In this document: piece by piece, positions 1 to 8,500 of the stretch | Numbering within the stretch: position 1 is the stretch's first letter | Layout of the letters: every line of letters begins with the position of its first letter | NCBI GenBank assembly: GCA_030610945.1 | Contig: JAUWQV010000006.1 | Coordinates: 1 to 54,613, forward strand | DNA from: Methanocellales archaeon | GTDB taxonomy: Archaea; Halobacteriota; UBA148; JAUWXC01 | DNA: 54,613 nt | Reading direction: 5' to 3' | Position numbers and translations under genes: made by a program | The notes under the pieces: generated by a model | The model's input: only the letters and a program-made list of their open reading frames with translations | What the model was told of the DNA's origin: nothing | Databases searched by the model: none

Positions 1-39
1 ATATCATCACGACCTTGATTTCTTCTGGTGCTAACATTT

Positions 40-204
40 TCATTTCAACCTGAGCCTTGCCTCTTCGCCGGCGTCAACCATCAGGAATTCCTTCATCTTT
101 CCGCAGCTGGGACAGAACGCCACGATGAGACCATCTATATAGTCCTGGGTGGTCTCAAACTCATGCTTGGCGTTGCAACCGTTGCAGGTATAATATCGCT
201 TCAC
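40..204 (-). CDS. Small zinc-ribbon protein
   Basis: A 54-residue protein with two cysteine knuckles, CNGC near the N-terminus and CPSCG about 25 residues later, the layout of a single zinc ribbon. I chose the GTG at 204 because GGAGG lies six bases upstream. An in-frame TTG at 273 would add 23 residues but has no ribosome site. No catalytic domain is visible. Small proteins of this kind in archaea usually bind nucleic acid or protein partners, but nothing here fixes the role. The left edge of the window is 39 bases away, so its operon context is unknown. Confidence 0.6.
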   Translation of the reverse strand: MKRYYTCNGCNAKHEFETTQDYIDGLIVAFCPSCGKMKEFLMVDAGEEARLRLK

Positions 205-321
205 CTGAACCTCCCTGCAACCAAAATTAGCCCTATTCTCTTCATGTCGTCTCTCCTTGTTATCTTGATACAAGATTTAAGTGTATATTGCTTTTAATGT
301 TTTCGCTTGAACACGCTATCC

Positions 322-495
322 ATGAAACACGATTATTTTGCTCAGGCAAAGGTGACGGTGAGAAGACAGATCGCGGTTCCAAAGAAGGTGCAAGAGAGAA
401 TGGGCGGGCTCAGAGTGGGCGACTATCTTCTTTTCTGTGAAGAGGGTGGAAAAATTTACGTTGAGAAAGGCGTGCTCGTCCCAGAACGAAGATGA
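322..495 (+). CDS. AbrB/SpoVT-like swapped-hairpin DNA-binding protein
   Basis: A 57-residue protein whose central part (VTVRRQIAVPKKVQERMG, then LRVGDYLLFCEEGGKIYVEK) follows the AbrB/MazE swapped-hairpin pattern: a short strand, the I-P-K turn, then a G-D-x-L strand pair. Such proteins bind DNA as dimers and act as antitoxins or transition-state regulators. The ATG at 322 is preferred over a TTG at 307 because the fold starts right after it. Neither has a clear ribosome site, so the mRNA may be leaderless. No toxin gene is adjacent; the next gene downstream is a cassette-borne gene, so a regulatory role is inference. Confidence 0.6.
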   Translation: MKHDYFAQAKVTVRRQIAVPKKVQERMGGLRVGDYLLFCEEGGKIYVEKGVLVPERR

Positions 496-603
496 GTTTT
501 AGCCTGTCAAATTCTACCAATCAAGTCGATGATTATATGATAGTAAGACGAGTTTAGCTTTAAATCTAACAAGAATCTTTTTAGGTGGTTCGCATATAAG
601 TAG

Positions 604-2437
604 TTAAGTGCAATGGTGCCTAAGAAAAAAGAAGGGGTATAATGTTGACTAATATAGAATTAGGAAGCCCCGAATGGGCAAGGTTTGAAGATTGGCTTTA
701 CAATATTTTGGGAAAGTATAATGATTGGACAGTCGTCGCGGAGTTTGAAAGCTATTCTGGCATAAAGGATGAACCCTTTACCGAGCGTAGAGCAACCCAC
801 TCTTATCTTACAAGAAACAAAGAAGAAACAATAAAAAAGGCATTTGAGTATGATGAATGGGACACTCAATATGACCAAGGAAATGTTTATATCGAAGATG
901 CCGACGATGGAATTATATGTCACGAAGATTTAAGAGACGATGTAGCAAGAGTTTTCATTACACTTAAAAATGAAATAGGCCCATATCCTCGTGTTTGGAA
1001 ATTATGGCCTACATTTGAAAGTTACTTTGATCTCAGAAATGATGAAAATGGAAATCTCATTGACCCATATAATAGCGACTTAGTCGTTAAAATCCCTTAT
1101 CCGGCCGATAAAGGGCCTGTTCGCGTTCGAACAGATTACCTACAAGATTATTTGGCTGCTCGAAACATGGTGCTAATTCGTCAGCATGACCATAGAAGAC
1201 ATTGGTTGGAACCTATTAAAGGCCTTCCTGAACGTGAAGGTGACGGCACAGTTCATAAGGAAAAGTGGGGCTGTTATAGATTAGATGTAGTTAATTCGCA
1301 AAAAAGTTCTATGGATCGGTTTTCACGACTTGTTGCTAAAGATATACTGACACCTTATGAGCGTGCTGGAACTGTTGGTGGAAAAAGGCAAACTAAAGTG
1401 GCAATAGACAATTATCCAGAATTCATAACAAGTAAAGGTTTGGATGGTAAAGAAATAAGGCAGAAACCCAATCCAAATGAGATTATATGCCCTACTTACT
1501 TCAACCCAAAAGTTCTGAAACGTTACTACGATGAACCATCGCGATACAGTGTTGGATTTCATGCACCAGGAATGGGAGGAGTGTCCTTCTTAAGCCAATG
1601 GAGTATTCCCATTGGTAGGAATGGTGAAGGTTTAATCATTGTCTGGTTAGGTGACTTGGCAAAAGCTGGATTGCCATATGAGGAGATAGTTCACTGGCGT
1701 GTTCATAATGTGCCTCCTAGAGGTGGCATGGCAATGGATTTTTGGAATACTCAAATGATGTGCAATCCTTCTAAAACTCCAAGTCTTGAGCACAGGCTTA
1801 TTGATTGTAAACACACAATCATCAAGGCTATAGAATCTAAAGGAAAGAAAATCTATAAACCTTATAAAGGTCCTGACAAATACATTGAAAAAACCTTGCG
1901 TATTCCATTGTTTGATGAGCACACAGAGTTCAGAGAAACAGTGTTGCTTTTATCCAGAATGTTTATTGAATACCTCAATATCGAAAGCTTCCGTAATGAC
2001 CTTTCTGATAAGTATAAAAATGATAGAGATGGGAATCACATAGGCCCCATAGTAGTATTTTCGAATTGGCTCGAACAAATAGTTGGTATTCCTACACATA
2101 CCGTGGAAGCCATAAAGCAAGCTCTCCAAAATATACAAATGGTTAGGTCTAAAACGGGGGCAGCTCATAAATTCTCAGATAGTTCGTATCAAGAGGTCAT
2201 CCAAAAGCTAGGATTATCTGGCCGTATTACTGCAAAATTATTGTACTGCTCAGTAACTGAACCACTTGCTGATAGTTTGGAAAAATTATGCAAGGCTTTA
2301 GGGGTAGAGAATAAACTCTGGTGGATAAAATATGCAAATCATTGATATGGCACCATAGCACTTAATACGGTGTATGCGGCTCGCTATGCTCACCCAAATT
2401 GCTCCTTACGGGAGCAACTTCGCATATACCGAAGCCG
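604..2437 (+). mobile_element. Integron-like gene cassette 1
   Basis: The unit is bounded by two attC-type core sites, GTTAAGT at 603-609 and GTTAGGC at 2437-2443. Both fit the GTTRRRY consensus, which is cut after the G. The first 17 bases of the unit (TTAAGTGCAATGGTGCC, 604-620) are the inverse of GGCACCATAGCACTTAA at 2349-2365 with one mismatch. This is what a circularised cassette needs, because its own TTRRRY end must pair with its own RYYYAAC end. One gene fills the unit. No integron integrase gene is in the window. The cassette reading is inference from boundary logic. Confidence 0.6.
642..2345 (+). CDS. Uncharacterised 567-residue protein, cassette cargo, possible HEPN-like C-terminus
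   Basis: A 567-residue soluble protein that I do not recognise. It starts at an ATG behind GAAGGGG. There is no signal peptide, membrane segment or Walker motif. The N-terminal 400 residues are rich in aromatic and charged residues (several W/H pairs such as RRHWLEP) without a known motif. Near the C-terminus, about residue 510, the string VRSKTGAAH gives an R-x6-H pattern inside predicted helices. That is loosely like Abi_C/HEPN-type domains of abortive-infection proteins, a weak resemblance. It is the sole gene of gene cassette 1, oriented like cassette genes, and stands next to a DUF6602 nuclease-like gene and an ApeA-like gene, so a defence role is plausible but unproven. Confidence 0.75.
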   Translation: MLTNIELGSPEWARFEDWLYNILGKYNDWTVVAEFESYSGIKDEPFTERRATHSYLTRNKEETIKKAFEYDEWDTQYDQGNVYIEDADDGIICHEDLRDDVARVFITLKNEIGPYPRVWKLWPTFESYFDLRNDENGNLIDPYNSDLVVKIPYPADKGPVRVRTDYLQDYLAARNMVLIRQHDHRRHWLEPIKGLPEREGDGTVHKEKWGCYRLDVVNSQKSSMDRFSRLVAKDILTPYERAGTVGGKRQTKVAIDNYPEFITSKGLDGKEIRQKPNPNEIICPTYFNPKVLKRYYDEPSRYSVGFHAPGMGGVSFLSQWSIPIGRNGEGLIIVWLGDLAKAGLPYEEIVHWRVHNVPPRGGMAMDFWNTQMMCNPSKTPSLEHRLIDCKHTIIKAIESKGKKIYKPYKGPDKYIEKTLRIPLFDEHTEFRETVLLLSRMFIEYLNIESFRNDLSDKYKNDRDGNHIGPIVVFSNWLEQIVGIPTHTVEAIKQALQNIQMVRSKTGAAHKFSDSSYQEVIQKLGLSGRITAKLLYCSVTEPLADSLEKLCKALGVENKLWWIKYANH

Positions 2438-2443
2438 TTAGGC
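2358..2443 (+). repeat. attC-like recombination site
   Basis: An 86-bp imperfect palindrome between the two cassette genes. The left core is ACTTAAT, one base off RYYYAAC. The right core is GTTAGGC, a perfect GTTRRRY. Inside the cores CGGTGTATGCG (2368-2378) pairs with CGCATATACCG (2421-2431) with one wobble. At the centre TTGCTCC (2399-2405) pairs with GGAGCAA, forming a hairpin. Length, core order and nested arms match integron attC sites, which are usually about 57-141 bp and conserved in structure rather than sequence. Confidence 0.6.
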
Positions 2444-2465
2444 GAAATTTTTGGGGGAAGTAAAA

Positions 2466-3203
2466 ATGGATATAAATCCTGAGGAATTCCATAAATCTAT
2501 AAATAAGGAATTAGAGGTAATTCAGGATCGAGTTAGGAATCTTATAGGTAGTGCACATTGGGGAGAGGAAGGGAGGTATAAGGAGGCCGTATTAAGGAGC
2601 ATTATAAGAAGATTCTTGCCTGAGAATGTAAGTATAGGCACAGGATTTATTTTAAAAAAAGAGGATGATGAGATTGAAATATCAAATCAAATAGATATTA
2701 TCATCTACGACAATACATATCCCGTGCTATTTGCAGAAGGCGATTTTTTAATAACTACACCAACAAATGTAAAAGGGATAATAGAAGTTAAGACCAAGTT
2801 AGATTCTTCGGAGGTAATGGATGTGGTTTCTAAAGCCACAAATAATAGGAAGGTGATTGGTACTGAGATATTTAATGGAGTATTTGTTTATAACGATGGA
2901 AATATAGTTAACGGAGATAATATAAGTGATAACCTTGAAAGTGCTCTGAAAGAGAGTAAAGGCGTTGTAAATCATATTTGTTTAGGAAAAGATATCTTCA
3001 TTAAATTTTGGCCTATGAGTACACAGAGCAATCGCTTGAATGGACGCTATAGTATTTACAAAATAAAGGGGTTCTCCTTTTCTTATTTTATTTCTAATCT
3101 TGTTGAACAAACATCTGAAAGTAAGCTAAAAGAAAGATGGTGGTTTTTATATCCTATCAAAAAAGGCAAGGAGGAATATAAGATCAAGGATATCCATGTT
3201 TAA
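2466..3203 (+). CDS. DUF6602-type protein, nuclease-like
   Basis: A 245-residue protein resembling the DUF6602 family. After a helical N-terminus (EEFHKSINKELEVIQDRVR) comes an acidic strand NQIDIIIYD and, about 40 residues later, IIEVKTKL. This D...E-x-K arrangement is typical of the restriction-endonuclease (PD-(D/E)xK) fold. The ATG at 2466 follows GGGGGAAG at good distance; an upstream in-frame TTG at 2451 is not needed. Families of this type are common near phage-defence genes, but no substrate is known. It fills integron-like cassette 2 and is followed directly by the RYYYAAC core. It reads as a nuclease by fold, which is inference from motifs alone. Confidence 0.75.
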   Translation: MDINPEEFHKSINKELEVIQDRVRNLIGSAHWGEEGRYKEAVLRSIIRRFLPENVSIGTGFILKKEDDEIEISNQIDIIIYDNTYPVLFAEGDFLITTPTNVKGIIEVKTKLDSSEVMDVVSKATNNRKVIGTEIFNGVFVYNDGNIVNGDNISDNLESALKESKGVVNHICLGKDIFIKFWPMSTQSNRLNGRYSIYKIKGFSFSYFISNLVEQTSESKLKERWWFLYPIKKGKEEYKIKDIHV

Positions 3204-3207
3204 ACTT

Positions 3208-3286
3208 CGCCTAACAGAGTGTTTGCCACCCACTCCACTCGTAATTAGATGAGATTTGTTGTGCTTGGGTCGCAGGTGACATTCTA
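3208..3286 (+). repeat. Degenerate attC-like site after cassette 2
   Basis: CGCCTAACAGAGTG at 3208-3221 supplies a perfect RYYYAAC core and one arm. The matching arm GGTGACATTCT lies at 3275-3285. The expected closing GTTRRRY core is missing or mutated (TAGTGCT follows), so this site may no longer recombine efficiently. Confidence 0.4.
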
Positions 3287-3322
3287 GTGCTCAACCGTGC
3301 CTTTTTATGTGTAAAATTTAAA

Positions 3323-4684
3323 TTAACCTAAAACATCTTTAGTTCTAGAAATGATGCCGTTCAACATTTCTTCTCGTTTCTTGTCAACAAACGAATCTTC
3401 TATTAGATCTATAATTTCATCCTTTCCTCTACCACTGTGCATCATCACAATTATGGAAATTCTCAAATAATCAAGTAACAGTAGCAAAAAATTCCTAACG
3501 TCTTTATATTCTGACTCTATTCTCTTCTTATTATTATAACTAAGATGCCCACCATGTACGAAACGATTTCTTACTTTGTACGCTTGGTTAACTATTTTCT
3601 TTATTTCATGTGGGTCGTATCCTAATAAACTGAGTAATTTACTTGTCCTAAAACTAAGTCGGTAAACAAGTTCTTGAATCTCACTATCTTTGAGAAACAG
3701 AGCCTCTAGACCCATTACTGCATTGGCAATTCTTCTTTCTAAAATACCATTTTGGGATAGGGAGTCACTATAGCGATTGTATGCGATAGTTAAAAAATCG
3801 ATTTTAGTTATACCTGGTTCAAAGAAACTTGGAGGTATGACATTGCTAATTGTTTGCCAGAATTTTTTTAGTTTTGATACGTCTTCTTCAGTAACTAAAT
3901 ATGTTTCAAGTGCTCTTTCTGTCCCACCAGAAGTGAGAGTTCCATGAGCCATAAAGTCAGTCATCGAATCTGAGTACATATGATACCGTGTATATGTCAC
4001 GCTTCCAACTTTGAAGAGCCTTAATATTGCAATTGACTGCTCGACTTTTCTTTGTATTTCACCTCCTCCTCTTCCTAAAAACTCGATATTTAAAATTGCT
4101 GAAGGTGTAGATAAAAAACGAGATTGCATAAATTCATATGTTGGAAATTCTCTTTCAAGATCTTCAATTTTTGTCCGTCTTAGCGTAATGCCATAACTGG
4201 GTTCCACCTTGTCTGGACGCAATGCGATGCCCTCAAGTTCAACTTCCACACCGCACTTTACTGGCTCTTTACGTAAATCCTTCAAGAAAGTTTTTATAAG
4301 AGGCTCTATTTCAACTTCTCCAAATTTTGAGTTGCACAAACACTCATTAATCAGTTTTATTACGAAATGTTCTAAATCCCGAGAGAGTATGTCATCCTTA
4401 CCAAAAACACTGGTTAACTGTTCTAAAGCAGAGCTGTATTCAGTAGATTTCTTGATGGATTCCATAAGCTTAAAAGTCGCACCAAACCACGATGGTTTAG
4501 TGATATATTCACCATGTGCACTTGATTCAGTAACACCTTTATCTGTATACTGAAACTTATCAATTTTCCATCGAAAATATACCTCTTCCTCGGGTTTTAT
4601 GGCGCCGTTAGAAATGTCATCGTCTATAGTTCTCTTCACACTCAGAGCTAACTGCTTTAGTGCGCTAGATAAATTGTTATCCAC
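3323..4684 (-). CDS. ApeA-like HEPN-domain protein
   Basis: A 453-residue protein. The C-terminal third carries helices with LERRIANAVMGLEALFL and then YKVRNRFVHGG at about residues 368-379. RNRFVH is a clean R-x4-H motif, the catalytic signature of HEPN ribonucleases, and its context resembles the Apea-like HEPN family of anti-phage proteins. The N-terminal part is mixed alpha/beta with no recognised motif and could be the sensing domain. The start is a GTG preceded by AAGGTGA; no ATG fits as well. It is convergent with the two cassette genes and upstream of nothing on its strand. RNA cleavage as an abortive-infection response is inference from the motif. Confidence 0.7.
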   Translation of the reverse strand: MDNNLSSALKQLALSVKRTIDDDISNGAIKPEEEVYFRWKIDKFQYTDKGVTESSAHGEYITKPSWFGATFKLMESIKKSTEYSSALEQLTSVFGKDDILSRDLEHFVIKLINECLCNSKFGEVEIEPLIKTFLKDLRKEPVKCGVEVELEGIALRPDKVEPSYGITLRRTKIEDLEREFPTYEFMQSRFLSTPSAILNIEFLGRGGGEIQRKVEQSIAILRLFKVGSVTYTRYHMYSDSMTDFMAHGTLTSGGTERALETYLVTEEDVSKLKKFWQTISNVIPPSFFEPGITKIDFLTIAYNRYSDSLSQNGILERRIANAVMGLEALFLKDSEIQELVYRLSFRTSKLLSLLGYDPHEIKKIVNQAYKVRNRFVHGGHLSYNNKKRIESEYKDVRNFLLLLLDYLRISIIVMMHSGRGKDEIIDLIEDSFVDKKREEMLNGIISRTKDVLG

Positions 4685-4687
4685 TTT

Positions 4688-4770
4688 TTAATTCACCTTA
4701 ACCCTAATTTTCCCAGTAAGAAGTAAATCCATTAATCCCTGCCTGATTCTTTTTCAATTTTGCTTCTTCG
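4688..4770 (-). pseudogene. Remnant of a type I restriction specificity subunit (hsdS) C-terminus
   Basis: Read leftward, one frame gives EKLEEAKLKK and the next gives RIRQGLMDLLLTGKIRVKVN followed by TAA. Together these match the typical C-terminal end of HsdS subunits (E-K-L...L-K-x-G-L-M-x-x-L-L-T-G-K-x-R-V), split by a frameshift. The rest of hsdS is absent; a two-membrane-span gene now sits upstream. The fragment implies that a type I restriction system once occupied this spot. Confidence 0.55.
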
Positions 4771-4799
4771 AGTTTTTCATTTTATCTGTTCTGGCCATT

Positions 4800-5504
4800 T
4801 TACAATTCTCCCGGTGTTTCAAAGTATGTTCTGAATATCCTTAATTCTCCAAATTTTTTATTTACCTTTTCCCCAAATTTAATATATTCTCCTATAAATC
4901 GTCCATAAGTTTCTTTTTGTCTTCTATACTCTTCTTTAATAGGTTCCTCCACCTTTTCTCGACCTATTCTTCTAATCTCGTCTACTGGTTTACATATGCA
5001 GAATTCGTTATACGTGCCCAGAATTTCATCAAATTCTCTAGCAAGAAGCGAAAAATCTTCCTTGGTTCCGTCAAACCGCTTAAGTCTTTCTTTGAAATTA
5101 TCAAAGAGATGATGGATGCCCTGCGTTGATAAAAACGATATATTTCTAAATTCGTGGGAACCACTCAAATTGTGTAAGGTACGTAGAATATTATCGTGAG
5201 TAATTGGATCTAAAAACTCATCAAATTTGTCTGTAAGGTCTTCAAAATCATCAAAATATTTTCTTGCAAGAATATTACGTTTTCTTATTATCATCTTCTT
5301 CTTAACAAAATCAGAAATAGAATCATATAAAATCCATAAAATCGTACCTATAATAAATATAGGCACAAAGTAAACAAGCCATGCGGGGAGATAGTCGTAT
5401 ACACTTACCATAGCCCAAATGATCACGAAAATTGAAGCTAGTATCCCGAGTACTGTTGCTACTATACTTAATTTAATCTCATATTTTGATTTTTCATTTG
5501 ACAT
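4800..5504 (-). CDS. Two-span membrane protein with long cytoplasmic tail
   Basis: A 234-residue protein with two close hydrophobic helices, about residues 11-33 and 40-62, joined by a short turn, then a basic stretch (KKKMIIRKRN) and about 150 charged, mostly helical residues. That layout suggests a membrane anchor with a cytoplasmic domain. The ATG at 5504 follows GGTGAGG directly; a GTG three codons upstream is possible. I recognise no family. It lies between a restriction-modification gene on the same strand and an hsdS remnant, so it probably arrived as an accessory of the defence locus, but nothing in the sequence shows its job. Confidence 0.6.
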   Translation of the reverse strand: MSNEKSKYEIKLSIVATVLGILASIFVIIWAMVSVYDYLPAWLVYFVPIFIIGTILWILYDSISDFVKKKMIIRKRNILARKYFDDFEDLTDKFDEFLDPITHDNILRTLHNLSGSHEFRNISFLSTQGIHHLFDNFKERLKRFDGTKEDFSLLAREFDEILGTYNEFCICKPVDEIRRIGREKVEEPIKEEYRRQKETYGRFIGEYIKFGEKVNKKFGELRIFRTYFETPGEL

Positions 5505-5591
5505 TTTCCTCACCTAAAATTATTTCCACAACCTTTTCCTTCGCCTGTTTTACTATGCCCACCCATGCTTTCTCTTCACCTTCTTCGTGCT

Positions 5592-8500
5592 TCAGTCTTC
5601 CACGATTGCGACTTCCCCTGGTGTTAACCCATACAACTCATAAACCCTTTGATCAATCGTTCTATCCGTCTCCCCAATCTCCTTCTCTAATTTATCCCGC
5701 TTGGCAACTTCCTCTAAAAATGGCGTCATTATCTCATCTATGATGCGCTTATTCTTCTCTGCATTGGGAACAAACTGCGGTATTTTGATCTTCAACAATC
5801 TCTCGTAGATGTTTCCTTTGCCCAGTTTACCAGGCCTCGTGTATTCCTTGATGCTGTAATGCAAGAACTTCCTTAACTTTTCATCAGCAATTCTGCATCT
5901 GAACGCGCGAACATTTCTGATGGGCATCTCGCCCTTCTTGGTTTTCAACAAATAGCCGACCTTGAATACCAACCATTCGCCCTCTTCAAGTATCTCGAAT
6001 TCCTTGAACTTGCCATCAACTCTGTTCATGCTTTTGCCTAGGTGATCCTTCAAAACCTCTTTATCGCTGGCAGGAAGTTTGTCTACATAGTGTTTGAGGA
6101 AGGCATCCTCAGTGCGCGGATGAAGATTTACATAATGGTCGAAGTCGGTGTTGATTGAGTTGAGTTGTTTGTTGAGAGCAATCGTGCGATCTGCGAGGCG
6201 CGCAAACTGACTTTGATCAACTACTTTTTTTGGTATTGGTATTTTCCCAATGTAATAGTCGTCCAAATCCATCGTTCTGATAGCTTTGGCGAAAATATAC
6301 CTATACGCATACCACGAGATAAGTTTTGAATTTAACAAAGAAAGTATAAATTTTAATGAGTACATATCGTCAGTAACTATCGTGTTTTCAATAGTATCAA
6401 GGGTTAGAGCTCCATCTTCATCAATCATTGACATTATGATGATGTGATCTGTAGGTCTAGTTACATGTGCAACAATTCTTTGTGAAATGACCTTGGGGTG
6501 CTTTAAAAATCGTATTTTCTCGTCGTTTTCATCTATCATACTGTCATCTAAAAATTCGTTGCTTTCGCTAAGAAAATATCTGGCGATATTTTTACCTCTA
6601 AGGACATTGTAAGCAGATTTCGTTTTTACGACATGCTTCTGGAAAGGGAGACCCCTGCTGGTTTTGGAGATATCACCAAGATATATACAATCAGAATTCA
6701 TTTTCTGGAAAATTTTCAGGTCATGTATATCATCGTGGACAATAAGCGAGTCGATTACTTCAACATATCTCTTTTCTACAAACGTGTTTTTATCCTCAGC
6801 TGACCTAATAGTTTGGATTTCGTATTTGTTCTCACCAGCCCCCTTTTTCAAAATGATGATTACTTGCTCTAGCAACACATCTTTAAATGCTTTGCTTACA
6901 TCGACAACTTTTGTAAGATCGCTTATTATCAATTCTCTTCCAACTCTCCACCTTTGACTGAATGCCAAGGATTTTGGAACAATCATTCCGAAATAGCCAC
7001 CATCTTTGAGTAGTTTTAGGGATCGTTCTATGAAAATAAGAGCAGTGTTTTTGTAAGAGGTACCAGTGGTATAGTTATTTGAAATATATTTACGATCACT
7101 CTCATCAAGCCCCGCCCCATAGGGTGGATTCCCAATTACAACATCAAACCCGTCTTGTGCAAAAACGTCTTTAAATTCGTCTTCCCAGTTGAATGGGCAC
7201 CTCTCCTTCCAATCATCACCGAAGTATTGTTTTAATTCGTCTTCGGTTCCGCTGATTAGCGAGTTTCCAACCTTGATGTTCTCATCTAAAATTAGCGGGA
7301 GCTTCTCTTTTGGCTTCAGCGCCTTCAGCATGAGATTTACGGATGCGATTTCTGCTGCCTGCCTGTCCAGATCGACGCCATGAATGTTATTTTTCAGTAT
7401 TTCTTTCTCAACGTCCTTGTACTCTTTGTGTTCTAATGCCTCGATATCAAGTTTTAATTGATTTCCACTTGATTTCATGTATTCTTTGATTAGCTTCTCT
7501 TTCCGCTTCCGTACTTTCTCGTTCTCCTTTTCGTAATAGTCATTGAGATAGTCAAATGCCTTGATTAAAAACGAGCCGGAACCACATGCAGGATCTAGCA
7601 CCTTGATTTTCGCAATCTCTTCTGGCGTCTTGCCCTTTAACAATTCGCCCAACGTGTTTTTAAGGATGTAATCGACGACATACGGCGGCGTATAATAGAT
7701 TCCGGCTTCCTTCCGTGTTTCCATGCTGGGCTTCAGCCCAAGCGTACCATCGTCTTTTAGGTACAGGGTGTTTCCAAGATAGGTTTCATATGTGTTGCCT
7801 AAGATGTCAAAATCGAACTTTCTGAAGGAGCGCTGACACATTTCATAGATGATTTTTCCCAACACATCATCGCTAATCTTTACTTTTTCGCAGATGTGCC
7901 CTCTCTCGAATATCTTGCTATCATGGATATCATTGAATTTATCAAAGAGCGCTCTATCCGCAAACAAAGAGTCAAAGATGGAGTTGTAGGTGGGAGATAG
8001 TTTCCAATCGTGATATTTGCGCTCTAAAAGGTGGGGGTCATCTAGGACTAAACGATCCTCCGCCCATCTGATAATTATGAGCCTGTCCAATGTCCTCTGA
8101 ACTGCATCTTTTAGCTTTTCCAGGTCTAACTGCCCTTCGTCCTTCAAAACGTCGTTATCTTTGTTGCGCTGATAAATGTCGTTAGCTAACTGAATTCGCC
8201 AGTTATTCAACATTTTCAAGAAGTCTAAGTCGATGTCTTGTCTTTCTTCTCTCTCGGCAAGTCTCTCTATCCGCCCACTATCAACATAATCTCTCGTTAA
8301 GTAAAGAAGTTCTCCAAATCGATCAGTGTAATCATATATAGATTCGAAATCGAGTATTGTTAGACCTGTTAAAGCGTTGAAAACTCTAAACTTCTCAAAG
8401 TTAGTAAGGATTGCCCATTTGCATTTTGAAGATGCAGCATAAAGTATTACCTGGCGCTCTTCAAGAGTCCAGTCAGCATCGCCTCTGTCATCGATGTGTG

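Larger units (their letters stand above)
2438..3286 (+). mobile_element. Integron-like gene cassette 2
   Basis: The unit begins at the cut position of GTTAGGC and starts TTAGGCGAAATTT (2438-2450). Its inverse, AAACTTCGCCTAA with one mismatch, follows the stop codon at 3202-3214. It contains the perfect RYYYAAC core GCCTAAC (3209-3215). The far end is degenerate: AGAGTG (3216-3221) can pair with CATTCT (3280-3285) and CACC with GGTG (3275-3278), but no GTTRRRY core follows. The right boundary is therefore approximate, and this may be the decayed last site of a small array. Confidence 0.5.

Noticed and set aside
574-609. A third attC-like site upstream of cassette 1 (ATCTAAC ... GTTAAGT)
   Set aside because: Both cores match the consensus, but they are only 36 bases apart and the arms between them pair poorly, so it is too short for an attC site and was not called.
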